Below, one piece after another: positions 23,163-34,361 of a stretch of DNA of 64,000 nucleotides. The DNA lies in assembly GCA_011947345.1 (NCBI GenBank), contig JAAVTG010000554.1, positions 1,364,001-1,428,000 on the forward strand, read 5' to 3'. The notes beneath the pieces were generated by a model. That model searched no databases, was not told where the DNA came from, and saw nothing but the letters and a program-made list of their open reading frames with translations. Both the position numbers and the translations under genes were made by a program. The stretch is from Phytophthora quininea. Its lineage: Eukaryota > Oomycota > Peronosporomycetes > Peronosporales > Peronosporaceae. Numbering within the stretch: the first letter of the stretch is position 1; every line of letters begins with the position of its first letter.

Positions 23163-23594
23163 AGTGAATGGGGCCGAAGATCACTGCGCTCTCGAGAACA
23201 TCGACTTCCCGATCAAATAGACTGGCTTTTTCATCACTTTTGTTGTGTTGGTCGATGTCCCGGCTGCGTGCTTCAGACGACAATAAACACGCGCACGCCT
23301 TGTCACATTTTCTGCTTGGTGTCGTCCTGGACAAGCTCCACTCGAAGGCAATATTCTGTCGGCTCACTTGGTGGGAGCTGCCTCAGGCAATTGCCATCGT
23401 GTGCGCAGTAGTTCCGGTGGCCTCAAGGGTTCTCTGCTGGAGCAGAGTCTGCTCCAGCCGTGGGGTTCCCTTTTGGTCGCATAAGCGCTTTCCGCGTCAC
23501 TTTGCGCGTGTTTGAGCAAGCAACCGAAGGGAAGCACCAATTGGGAGCATGGCTTACAGTCACAACCGAATACGCTGGCGTGGACACAGTCGAA
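23163..23594 (+). other. Intergenic region before ABC transporter A
   Basis: 432 bp. An initiator-like TCACTTTGC at 23497-23505 lies about 90 bases before the ATG of transporter A. Nothing else recognised. Confidence 0.4.
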
Positions 23595-26500
23595 ATGGCT
23601 GCCAAGCTTAAACTAGAGTCTGGCCGTGAGCTCATGGCACAGGGTCCTGCTGCCTTCCACGACTTTGTCTCCCAGACACTCGAGCCGGCGTTAGGACGCA
23701 GGCTACCGCAGATGGAAGTGCGATGCAAGGAGGTTTCGTTAATTGCAGAGGTCTCTGTCGTCCAACAATCTGCCGACGTCAAGTCCGAGCTGCCGACCAT
23801 CTACAACAGCGTCAAGAACGCAGTGCGCTCATTCACGGGAAGCGGAATTCAAGCAAGCACCATATCCTCAACCGCGTGAGCGCCGTCTTCGAGCCGGGTA
23901 CGATCACACTGCTACTGGGTCAACCTGGATCGGGAAAGTCGTCACTTCTCCGGATGCTCAGCGGTCAGTTCCCGATGGAAGAGAACATCAAAATCGAAGG
24001 CGAGATCACGTACAACGGGCGGACGCAAGAAGCGCTGCTCGCCAAACTCCCGCAGCTCGCTGCTTACGTTCCGCAGCGCGACCAGCATTTTGCTGCTTAT
24101 TCGGTGAAAGAGACGCTGGAGTTTGCTCACAAGTGCTGTCCGGAGGAACTGGCATTCAGACGCGAGGAGAAACGTTTGTTCCGCGGCACTCCGGCAGAAA
24201 ACAAATCAGCAGAGCAGACAGTGGTTGCTCTGAGCAAGCACTACCCAGAAGTGATCACGGAGCAACTCGGCCTACAAATCTGCCGCGACACCGTGCTTGG
24301 CGATGAATTGCATCGTGGAGTGTCAGGTGGTGAGCGCAGACGCGTGACGACGGGCGAGATGGAGTTCGGCATGAAGTACGCGACGTTCATGGACGAGATC
24401 AGCACCGGCCTTGACAGTGCCGCCACGTTCGACATCGTGGCGACCCAACGCGGCCTTGCCAAGAAGCTTCACAAGACAGTGGTCATCGCACTGCTGCAGC
24501 CCGCGCCTGAAGTGTTTGAGCTGTTCGACAATGTGATGCTGTTGAACGACGGCGAGGTCATGTATCACGGACCCCGGGAGCAGGTATTGCCGTATTTTGA
24601 GAGTCTTGGCTTCGTTTGTCCACCTGACCGCGACGTGGCCGACTACCTCCTGGATCTCGGCACGGACGAGCAGTATCAGTACGAAATCGGAAAAGCAGAT
24701 ACCCGTCCTTCGTTGCCGACGGTGGCCCCGCGCCTTGCGAGTGAATTCGCTGAACTCTTCCAAACTTCTCATATCCACCACGAGACCGTGAGAGCGCTAG
24801 AAGCCCCACTGAGTCCGGATCGCATGCGAGATGCTAACGAGCACATCGAGGACATGCCCGAATTCCGCGAATCGTTCTGGTCGAGCGCTTGGACACTGAC
24901 CCGTCGACAGACAACCATCGCACTCCGCAACACAGCCTTCATCCGTGTGCGAGCTTTCATGGTGGTAGTCATGGGCTTGATTTATGGCTCCACGTTTTAT
25001 CAAGTCGACCCGACGAACATGCAAGTGTCGCTGGGTGTCTTGTTCCAGGGCACCATGTTCCTACAACTGGGCCAGGCTTCGCAGATTCCGTCGTTCATTG
25101 CGGCACGTGAGATCTTCTACAAGCAGCGCCGCGCCAATTTCTATCGGACAGCGTCCTTCGCACTCGGCTGCTCTGTGGCTCTAATCCCCACAGCCATGGG
25201 CGAGTGTCTTGTCTTCGGGTCGTTGGTGTACTGGATGTGTGGCTTCATCGCTGAGATCAGCTACTTCCTCTTCTTCATGCTCTGCATGATCCTGACCAAC
25301 ATGGTTTTCTGCGCGTGGTTCTTCTGTGTGACGGCCATGTCGCCGAATTTCAACATTGCCAAGCCCATGTCGACGTTCTCGATCGTCTTCTTCATTGTCT
25401 TCGCTGGCTTCGTGGTGCCGATGGGTCGCATCCCTGACTTCCTGGTCTGGATCTACTGGATCAACCCCATCGCCTGGTGCCTGCGTTCGGTAGCCGTGAA
25501 CCAATACCGATCGCCGATTTTTGACGTCTGCGCGTACGGCGGGGAAGACTATTGCGCGCAATTCAACATGACCATGGGCGAATATTCACTTGTCCAATAT
25601 GACGTGCCGTCGGATAAGGCGTGGGTCTGGGCTGGGGTGGCTTTCCTGGCCTTTGCTTACGCTTTCTTCATGGCAGTTGGTAGTTACGTGCTGGAGAACA
25701 AGCGATACGACACTGCTGTAGCTGCTATTGCGGTTGTTACGAGCATTATCAGCAATGCGCAGCTTGAGGAGGAGCCGAAGCTGGATTCAGGCGCTCAGTC
25801 GAGTTACGCTTTAGCCTCGACTCCAAGAGCTGGGTCTGGTCCATTCTTCCCTGCGGAAAACGCAAACAATGTTGTCGTGCTTAATCTTCACCGAGAAGAA
25901 GACAAAATGTTCGTCCCGGTGACTCTGGCGTTCAAAGACCTCTGGTACTCGGTGCCGCTGCCTCACCACAGACACGAGTCCATCGACCTGCTCAAAGGGA
26001 TCAGCGGGTATGCTCTTCCAGGTACGATGACGGCGCTCATGGGATCATCGGGTGCCGGCAAGACGACCCTCATGGACGTGATCGCCGGGCGAAAAACGGG
26101 AGGCACCATCCGCGGCGAGATCCTGTTGAACGGCTACCCTGCGACGGAGCTGGCCATTCGTCGGTGCACGGGCTACTGCGAGCAGCAGGATATCCACTCG
26201 GAAGGAGCGACGTTCCGCGAGGCGCTCACGTTCAGCGCGTTCCTCCGTCAGGACAGCAGCGTGTCGAAAGCAGCGAAGCTGGCGTCAGTGGAGGAGTGCT
26301 TGACGTTGTTGGACATGCACTCGATCGCCGACAAGATCATCCGAGGCAGCTCTCAGGAGCAGATGAAGCGGCTGACGATCGGGGTGGAGTTGGCGGCTCA
26401 GCCCAGCGTCTTGTTCCTGGACGAGCCGACGAGTGGGTTGGACGCGCACTCGGCCAAGGTGATCATGGACGGCGTGCGCAAGGTGGCCGACAGCGGTCGC

Positions 26501-27795
26501 ACCATCGTGTGCACGATCCACCAGCCGTCGTCGGATGTCTTCTTCCTGTTTGACAGTTTGTTGCTGCTGAAGCGTGGAGGAGAGATGGTCTTCTTCGGCG
26601 AACTGGACAATGTCCAGCCGGATGGTCGCGAGTGTGGCCACTTGGTCGACTACTTCGAGGCGATTCCGGACGTGCCTCAGTTACCTGAGGGCCAGAACCC
26701 TGCGACGTGGATGTTAGAGTGTATCGGTGCTGGGGTGGCTGCAGCAGCCGACCCCAGCAGTGCTTCGTCAACTGTTGACTTTGTGCATTATTTCCGTGAG
26801 AGTGTTGAATTGCAAGCTCTCCTTGATGGACTCAATCAGCCTGGTGTCGCTATCCCAGCACCTGGGCAACATGAGCTCAAATTCAGCAGCAAGCGCGCTG
26901 CCAGTACGTCAACACAACTGCAGGTGCTTGTTGGTCGGTTCTTGGCGATGTATTGGCGAACCCCGTCGTACAACTTGACCCGCTTCATTGTGGCATTCTT
27001 TTGGCGGTGGTGTTTGGCCTGGTCCTTGTGAATGGCGAATATCAAGGACTAAATGCTGCGATTGGAGTCATCTTCATGACCACTCAATACAATGGCATCG
27101 CCGCTTACGTGGGCGCACTGCCGTTTACTGCCCATGAACGAGCTCCGTACTACCGTGAGCGTGCGTCGCAGACATACAACGCATTCTCGTACTTTGTGGG
27201 TAGCACAGTCGCCGAGATTCCGTACGTGTTCTTCAGCGGGTTCATCTTCACGGCCATCTTCTATCCGCTGATCGGCTTCTCGACGGTTTGGACCGGCTTC
27301 CTCTACTGGATCAACTTGTCACTCTTTGTGCTCATGCAAACCTACTTGGGCCAGCTGTTCGTGTACGCTCTGCCAAGTGTGGAAGTTGCTGTCATCGTCG
27401 GTGTCCTCGTGAACGCGACATTCCTGTTGTTCTCGGGCTTCAATCCGCCAGCAGGGTCCATTCCCGAAGGCTACAAGTGGATTTACCACATTACCCCTCA
27501 TCGATATTCGCTGTCAATTCTGATCTCGCTCCTGTACGGAGACTGTCCGGTGGAACCAACATACGATGAAGCCACGCAGTCCTATGCGAATGTCGGTGCG
27601 GAGATTGGTTGCCAGCCGCTGAAAAATACTCCGATATCGATTGGCCACACGACGGTGAAAGGATACATCGAGAAAGTCTTCAACATGAAGCACGACCAAA
27701 TCTGGACGAACTTCGGCTGTGTCTTCATTTTCCTCGCTGTCTTCCGCGTGTTGTCGCTGTTGGCGCTCAGATACATCAACCACCAGAAAAGATAA
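23595..27795 (+). CDS. PDR-type ABCG transporter, copy A
   Basis: Full-size pleiotropic drug resistance pump, about 1400 residues, order NBD1-TMD1-NBD2-TMD2, expected in the plasma membrane exporting hydrophobic compounds or lipids. Start MAAKLKLESGRELM matches the leader of the other copies. NBD1 has Walker [10 protein letters not shown], signature VSGGERRR and FMDEISTGLD; NBD2 has GSSGAGKTT, a degenerate signature [10 protein letters not shown] and [15 protein letters not shown] landmarks include IYWINPIAWCLRSVAV and [15 protein letters not shown]. Two frame breaks: near 23850-23862 (an AAGC repeat) and in TTTT at 26999-27002. Its NBD1 and TMDs diverge from copies B-E but NBD2 is nearly identical in DNA. 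Its stop lies 22 bp from the ELP3 stop on the other strand. Confidence 0.94.
25932..26739 (+). repeat. Homogenised NBD2 block (copy A)
   Basis: This block is nearly identical at DNA level to 30617-31474 (copy B, minus strand) and 46052-46910 (copy C), and to the matching blocks of D and E. I noted only a few substitutions, such as a Lys codon (GCGCAAGG) against Glu (GCGCGAGG). Flanking sequence diverges abruptly on both sides. Confidence 0.85.
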
Positions 27796-27817
27796 AATAG
27801 TAGTCAATGCCATTTCT

Positions 27818-29517
27818 TCACAGATACTTTGCCATGTACGGCCCATCAATTTCATAGCCCAATTTGCGGTAGTAATTGCGCGTACCGACACCAGCAATTA
27901 CCACCACTTTGTGCGAGCCATGCTCTTCCAGGGCAATGCGCTCCGCCTCCTCCATCAAAAGAGTGCCAAAGCCTTGGTGCTGGAATTTTGTCGGGTCACG
28001 TCCGTGGAGAGGTACTGACGAGCCATACACATGTAGCTCGCGCACGACGGAACATCCAGGGGTGATTTCGTCACGGAATGAAGTAGCGCTGGCCTGGCGA
28101 AGACGCAGCAATCCGATCAAAATGTTTTGCTGTGGGTCTTCGTAAGCGAGAAATGTCTCCCAGCCACCATTTGCAACGTAGTCACGACGCACGAGCTCTA
28201 CCTGGTCCGGCACACTCTGGTCATGGATACCTTTAATGCCGACCTCACGAGTACGAACATCGTTGCAGACCAGACCGAGATCACGCATTCTCGCCAACGC
28301 CAGTTCTCGCAGGTTACCGTGCTCAACGCCAGATGTCACGAGTGGCATCGGGATATCTCGCTGCACGCGATACACTCGAGTCCATGGCGGCACCATGGCT
28401 AGTAGCCGTGCCATCAAGTCCACTAGGTCCTCGGGTGAGTAGTTCTTGTAAGCACCCGTCTTCCACAGTTCATACAGCCCCGTTCCGCGGATCACTAGTG
28501 TCGGATAGAGCTTGATACCGTCCGTTCGGAAGCGCGGGTTGGCAAAGAACTCGCGAAAACCGGCAAGGTCACGCTCCATCCCCATGTTGGGCAGGTCCGG
28601 CATCAAATGAGCAACAATCTTGAACCCGCAGTCCTTGGATAACTGAAAACAATGCGAGACAGCAGCTACAGTGTGGCCGCGGTTTGTATCGCGCGCTACA
28701 TCTTCGTACACACTCTGCACGCCGATCTCAATTCGTGTACACCCGTAACGCAGCATGTCGTGCAGATGCGGCTTGAGACAGTAGTCTGGCCGCGTCTCGA
28801 TCGTGATGGCCGTGCACTTGGTCGAACTCTGCTCGGAGTACCGGACTGCTTCGTCCACACTGCTGGATGAATGACCTGAAAGAGCATCATGCAGATTGCG
28901 AATGAAGTAGTCTCGATAGCGCGTGTCCAGCGACAAGAAGGTGCCTCCCATGACAATGAACTCCACTTTGTCCACTGAGTGGCCGAGTCGGCGCAATTGG
29001 GCCACGCGGTGTCGAGTCTGCAGTGCTGGGTCGTACCTCGCTCGGATTGCACGCATGCTGGTGGGCTCATAACCCGTATAGGACTGTGTCGAGTACTCAA
29101 AATCCGAGTCGGGCCCGCCAGGACAGTAGACGCAGATGTTACCGGTCATGGCGATGTGCGGACAGCGATGCGGCTTGCACATGACGGCCACGACGGCGAT
29201 GCCCGAGGCAGTGCGCACTGGTTTGGCCTTGAGGAAGGGCAGCAGCTTGTCCTTGTAGTCTTCCGGAACGGCCGAGATGATGTCCACCAACTGTTAGAAA
29301 ATGGATATCCAAGTAGCGTTAAGATTATATAAAGCCTATCGCGAGCAGGATGAATCGTAAGGACCTTGGGCATCGACGGGATGCGGAACTGCTTGGCCAC
29401 GTCGTTCTTCAGACGCGTCATGTTGACCGGCTGCTGGTTCTCGTAGGCCTCGATGAGCGCGTCCACGATGCCCGCGATGGCCAGCACGTAGCCGCTGGCG
29501 TTGCTGGCGTCCGTCAT
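27818..29517 (-). CDS. ELP3: Elongator complex protein 3 (tRNA-modifying radical SAM acetyltransferase)
   Basis: Two exons on the minus strand, 29517-29365 and 29290-27818, joined to read [18 protein letters not shown]; about 541 residues, no frame break. ELP3 is the catalytic subunit of Elongator and carries out the carboxymethyl step on wobble uridine 34 of tRNAs. The radical SAM part has [19 protein letters not shown] (iron-sulfur cysteines) and TIETRPDYC; the GNAT acetyltransferase part has [16 protein letters not shown] (acetyl-CoA loop) and [15 protein letters not shown] at the end. It lies wedged between ABC transporter A (convergent, 22 bp between stops) and B (same strand, 75 bp between B's stop and this ATG), so its promoter must be within that gap or in B. 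Confidence 0.97.
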
Positions 29518-29592
29518 GGCACGATTTTGGTGGTTTGGAAAAGTGCAGTATACTGAGATCAAGTAAAAGAAAGCTTTTTTTTCGTAAGCAAA

Positions 29593-32500
29593 CTATCTTT
29601 TCTGGTGGTTGACGTATCGGAGTGCAAGCAATGACAGCACTCGAAACACGACGAGGAAGATGAAGACGCAGCCGAAATGACTCCATACGTCGCTATACTC
29701 CATCGCATACACTTGCTTGACGTAGTCCTTCACAGTGATGTGACCGACGGACAACGGCGTATTTTGCAGCGATTGGCAGCCTAGCTCTGCCCCCACGTTC
29801 ACAAAGGACTGTGTGGCGTCATCGTACGTTGGGTCTTCCGAGCACTGGCCAAAGAGCAGCGACGTCAAGATGGATAGCGAGTACCTCTGCGGGGTGATGT
29901 AGTACAGCCACTTGTATCCATCAGGGATCGATCCGGCAGGAGGATTGAAGCCTGCGAACAGTAGAAACAGAGCGTTGACGAGGACGCCGACAATGGCCGC
30001 GACCTCGACGCTCGGCAATGCGTAGATGAAGAGCTGGCCGAGGTATGTCTGCATCAAGATGAAGAGCGACAGATTGATCCAGTACAGTACCCACGTGAGG
30101 AGCGACGTGAAGCCCATCAGCGGGTAGAAGATCACCGTGAAGAGAAACCCGCTGAAAAACACATAAGGAATCTCCGCAACGGTGGCCCCGACAAAATACC
30201 ACAACGCATTGTACGTCTGAGCAGCGCGTTCACGGTAATATGGTTCACGTTCGTGGCCAGTAAACGGAAGCGTGCCCACGTACGCGACGATGCCGTTGTA
30301 TTGCGTGGTCATGAAAATGACTCCCACAGCAGCGTTCAGCCCTTGGTACGTCGTGTATTCGCCGTTCGTGAGAACTAGACCAAACACAATGCCCAAGCAG
30401 AGCGAGATCATAAACCGGGTGAGGTTGTACGACGGTGTGCGCCAGTAAATGGTGAAGAACCGTCCTACTAGAGCCTGCAACTGGGTCATCGGACCCGCAG
30501 CACGTTTGTTCTTGAAATTTAGCTCAGGAAATCGATCAAGAGCAGGAGTGCTAACACCAGGTCGGTTCAACGCCCCCACCAACGCTTGCTGTTGAGAACT
30601 TTTACGGAAGTGATCCACAAAGTCCACACTCGCACCAACGTCCTCCACAGGCTTCTCGCCAGCGCCTGCCACCCCAGCACCGATACACTCCAACATCCAC
30701 GTCGCAGGGTTCTGGCCCTCAGGTAACTGAGGCACGTCCGGAATCGCCTCGAAGTAGTCGACCAAGTGGCCACACTCGCGACCATCCGGCTGGACATTGT
30801 CCAGTTCGCCGAAGAAGACCATCTCTCCTCCACGCTTCAGCAGCAACAAACTGTCAAACAGGAAGAAGACATCCGACGACGGCTGGTGGATCGTGCACAC
30901 GATGGTGCGACCGCTGTCGGCCACCTTGCGCACGCCGTCCATGATCACCTTGGCCGAGTGCGCGTCCAACCCACTCGTCGGCTCGTCCAGGAACAAGACG
31001 CTGGGCTGAGCCGCCAACTCCACCCCGATCGTCAGCCGCTTCATCTGCTCCTGAGAGCTGCCTCGGATGATCTTGTCGGCGATCGAGTGCATGCCCAACA
31101 ACGTCAAGCACTCCTCCACTGACGCCAGCTTCGCTGCTTTCGACACGCTGCTGTCCTGACGGAGGAACGCGCTGAACGTGAGCGCCTCGCGGAACGTCGC
31201 TCCTTCCGAGTGGATATCCTGCTGCTCGCAGTAGCCCGTGCACCGACGAATGGCCAGCTCCGTCGCAGGGTAGCCGTTCAACAGGATCTCGCCGCGGATG
31301 GTGCCTCCCGTTTTTCGCCCAGCGATCACGTCCATGAGGGTCGTCTTGCCGGCACCCGATGATCCCATGAGCGCCGTCATCGTACCTGGAAGAGCATACC
31401 CGCTGATCCCTTTGAGCAGGTCGATGGACTCGTGTCTGTGGTGAGGCAGCGGCACCGAGTACCAGAGGTCTTTGAATGCCAGAGTCACCGGAACAAACTT
31501 GCGGTCCTCATCTACATCCAGTACAACCATTTCGTTGGCATTTCCCCGGATCCTGATCGTTAGAACATGCTCGCGGTGTCGACAGCTTGGCATAGTTGCA
31601 ATTCTCCTCTTCCAAATGCCGTTGGCTAGTCGTCAGTACTCTTTCGGTGTTGTCCTTGCTGGAAGCAACCACCATGGTCTCCGCAGGAATATCATACCGT
31701 TTGTATTCGAGAATGAGGCTGCCCAACACAACAAAGAAGAGATTCGCGAAGACCAGATAAAGAACTCCAGCCCACACCCACGCTTTGTCCGACGGAACAT
31801 CGTACTCAGACAGCAAGTACTCGCCCAACGTCATGCTATACTTTTCACAGTAGTTTTCTCCGTTGTACACACAAACGTCGAAGACTGGTGACCGGTATTG
31901 GCTCACTGCCACTGCCCGCAAGCACCAGGCCACAGGGTTGATCCAGTAGATCCAGACGAGAAAGCCCGGGATCCGTCCCATCGGAACAACAAATCCGGCA
32001 AAAACAATGTAAAAGACGATGGAAAACGTCGTCATGGGCTTGACAATGTTAAAATTCGGCGACATGGCTGTCAGCGTGAAGAACCAACCACAAAGCGCCA
32101 GATTCGTCAAGATGATAAAGAGCAGGAAAAGCAAGAAATGACCGACGTCCACAATGAAGCCGCACATCCAGTATACGATAGATCCCAGCACGAGGCATTC
32201 GGCCACAGACGTCGGCACCAGAGCTACCAGCGATCCGATTGAGTACGATAACGACGTGTAAAAATTAGCTCGCCGATGCTTGTAAAATATTTCACGTGCT
32301 GCGATGAAGGCTGGGGCTTGGGATGACTGGCCCAACGCCAGGAACATCGTGGATTGATAGAGGATGCCGAGTGAAACTTGGATATTCGTTGGATCCACTT
32401 GGTAAAAGGTGCTGCCATATACTAAGCCCATGACAACCACCATGAACGCCCTCACGCGAATGAACGCAGTGTTGCGGAAAGCAATCATCGCCTGTCTCCG

Positions 32501-33820
32501 AATCAACGTCATCGTGCTTTCCCAAAACGACTGGCGAAATGCAGGCATCTTCATAATATGATCCTTCGCGTCACGCAAACGAGCGGCACTCCACGGATCA
32601 TCCAAAGCTCGAGATACTTCCTCATGAATCGACGACTCGCGGAACAACTCCGCAAACTCACTCGCCAGCCGGGGAGAAGGACGAACGGGAACAACGCGAT
32701 CACTACCCGACTTGGACACCTCGTATTGGTACTGCTGGTCCGTGCCCAAATCCAACAGATAGTCGGCGACGTCGCGGTCCGGAGGACAGACGAAGCCCAG
32801 ACTCTCGAAATACGGCACAGCCTGCTCGCGGGGTCCATGGTACATCACCTCTCCGTCGTTCAGCAGCAACACGTTGTCGAACAGCTCAAACACCTCCGGA
32901 CCAGGCTGCAACAAGGCCATCACCACCGTCTTGCGCAGTTTCTTGGCGATGTCGCGCTGCGTGCACACGATGTCGAACGTGGCGGCGCTGTCCAGACCAG
33001 TGCTCACCTCGTCCATGAACGTCGCGTACTTCATGCCGAACTCCATCTCGCCCGTCGTCACGCGTCTGCGCTCGCCTCCAGACACGCCTCGCTTCATGGC
33101 ATTGCCGATCACCGTGTCGCGGCACGACTGCAGGCCGAGCTGTTCCACGACCACGTCCGGGTAGTGCTTGTAGAGCGCCTCGGCCGTCTTCAGCGCCGCC
33201 TCATTTTGTTCCGGTGTGCCATGCGACAGCACTTCCTTTCCGCGTCGCGACGCCACCTCCTCGGGACAGCACGCGTGCGCGAATTCCAGCGTCTCCTGCA
33301 CCGACAAGGACGGGAAATGCTTGTCGGATTGAGGCACGTACGCCGCCAGTTGCGGCAGCTTGGACAGCAGCTCCTTCCACGGTCGACCGTTGTACGAGAT
33401 GTCTCCTTCGACGGCAATGTCGTTCGTCAGGGGAAACTGTCCGCTCAGCACCTTCATCAGCGACGACTTGCCGGAGCCGGGTTGGCCCAGCACCAGCGTG
33501 ATGGTACCCGGCTTGAACACGGCATCCACTCGGTTGAGAATGTGGCGCTGGGTGACGTGTCGACTGGCCGCGAGCTTGCGCACCACGTGCTTGACGGTGT
33601 TGTAGACGCTCGGTAATTCAGAGGTGGCCGTGCTGGATGACTGCTGCACGACGGGCACCTCGGCGACGACGGAGAGGTTCTTGCACCGCACCTCCATCTG
33701 GGGAAGTTCGTGTCCGATTGCGGGTTCCAACTGCTGGGCGACGAAGTCGTGGAACGCAGCTTCACCGTGGGCCATGAGAGCCCTGCCCGACTCGAGACGA
33801 GGTTGAAACTTGGAATTCAT
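29593..33820 (-). CDS. PDR-type ABCG transporter, copy B
   Basis: Full-size PDR pump with domain order NBD1-TMD1-NBD2-TMD2, about 1408 residues. I chose the start [16 protein letters not shown] at 33820 because a perfect oomycete core promoter lies at 33890-33877, downstream of the longer in-frame ATG at 33907. NBD1 ([27 protein letters not shown]) is nearly identical in DNA to copies C, D and E although on the other strand; here the NBD1 segment [12 protein letters not shown] is intact (four C's) where C, D and E have three. One frame break lies before NBD2 at about 31541-31552 (GGGGAAA, one base too many). NBD2 is nearly identical to all other copies; TMD1 and TMD2 are its own. The 5' end faces the PIEZO 3' end. 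Confidence 0.94.
30617..31474 (-). repeat. Homogenised NBD2 block (copy B)
   Basis: Reverse-strand counterpart of 46052-46910. Identity with copy C extends past the Walker B region to VGASVDFV, after which B and C differ. It has a private Asp to Gly change (LLGMHS). Confidence 0.85.
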
Positions 33821-34361
33821 TTGGCCGGTGGTGTTGATCCAGTTGTGCCCTGGGAGTGATGTCAGCACCACTGTGTAAAATGGGAAATGATTTTGTGATG
33901 TTGTCATGCCATTGGCATGTCTGTCCTCGGTGACTTTGAGAGATGAACACCATCATGGTGGCCCGCGTATTGTATGCACATGTCACACCCGAGCTTGTTA
34001 GTCGCGATTTAAGTTCGCTGCCTGAAGTGAAAATGCGGCTAAAATCTCCGATGTGTTTGCACTTGACGACGAGTCTTCACTGAAGGGCAGTAGACTGTAG
34101 ATAAGCCAGACTGAGCAGCTACAGAAGGCATCTCCAGTTACGGGCAACTTGAGATGGAGGGGTGCTGGTCCTGTTCATAACCGGAGCAAGTCGAGCCTAC
34201 GTTCATCTTATCAAAGCTTGACCCGACACGATGATGAACGCGTTCAACTCAACATTACCACCCGAAATCTCCACACGCAGCAACTCCTTTCGATCACAAT
34301 TCCATTTTCATATTGTGCAAGCTCGCTATGAATTCTATTGGCGGAGAGATGTGCTGTCGCC
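33821..34361. other. Intergenic region between ABC copy B and PIEZO
   Basis: 541 bp containing the 5' flank of copy B (with its core promoter) and the 3' flank of PIEZO. Nothing else recognised. Confidence 0.5.
33877..33890 (-). promoter_or_regulatory. Oomycete core promoter of ABC copy B
   Basis: On the minus strand TCATTTCCCATTTT matches YCAYTYYNCAWTTT at all 14 positions. It lies 57-70 bases before the ATG at 33820 and so decides against the upstream ATG at 33907. Confidence 0.75.

Noticed and set aside
26285..26641. 118-codon antisense frame in NBD2, present in all five copies
   Set aside because: Shadow of the homogenised NBD2 block; composition is His/Arg/Gln-rich as expected from antisense reading.
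33821..33907. In-frame ATG at 33907 as start of ABC copy B
   Set aside because: A perfect core promoter lies between it and the ATG at 33820, and the leader before MNSKFQ has no similarity to other copies.
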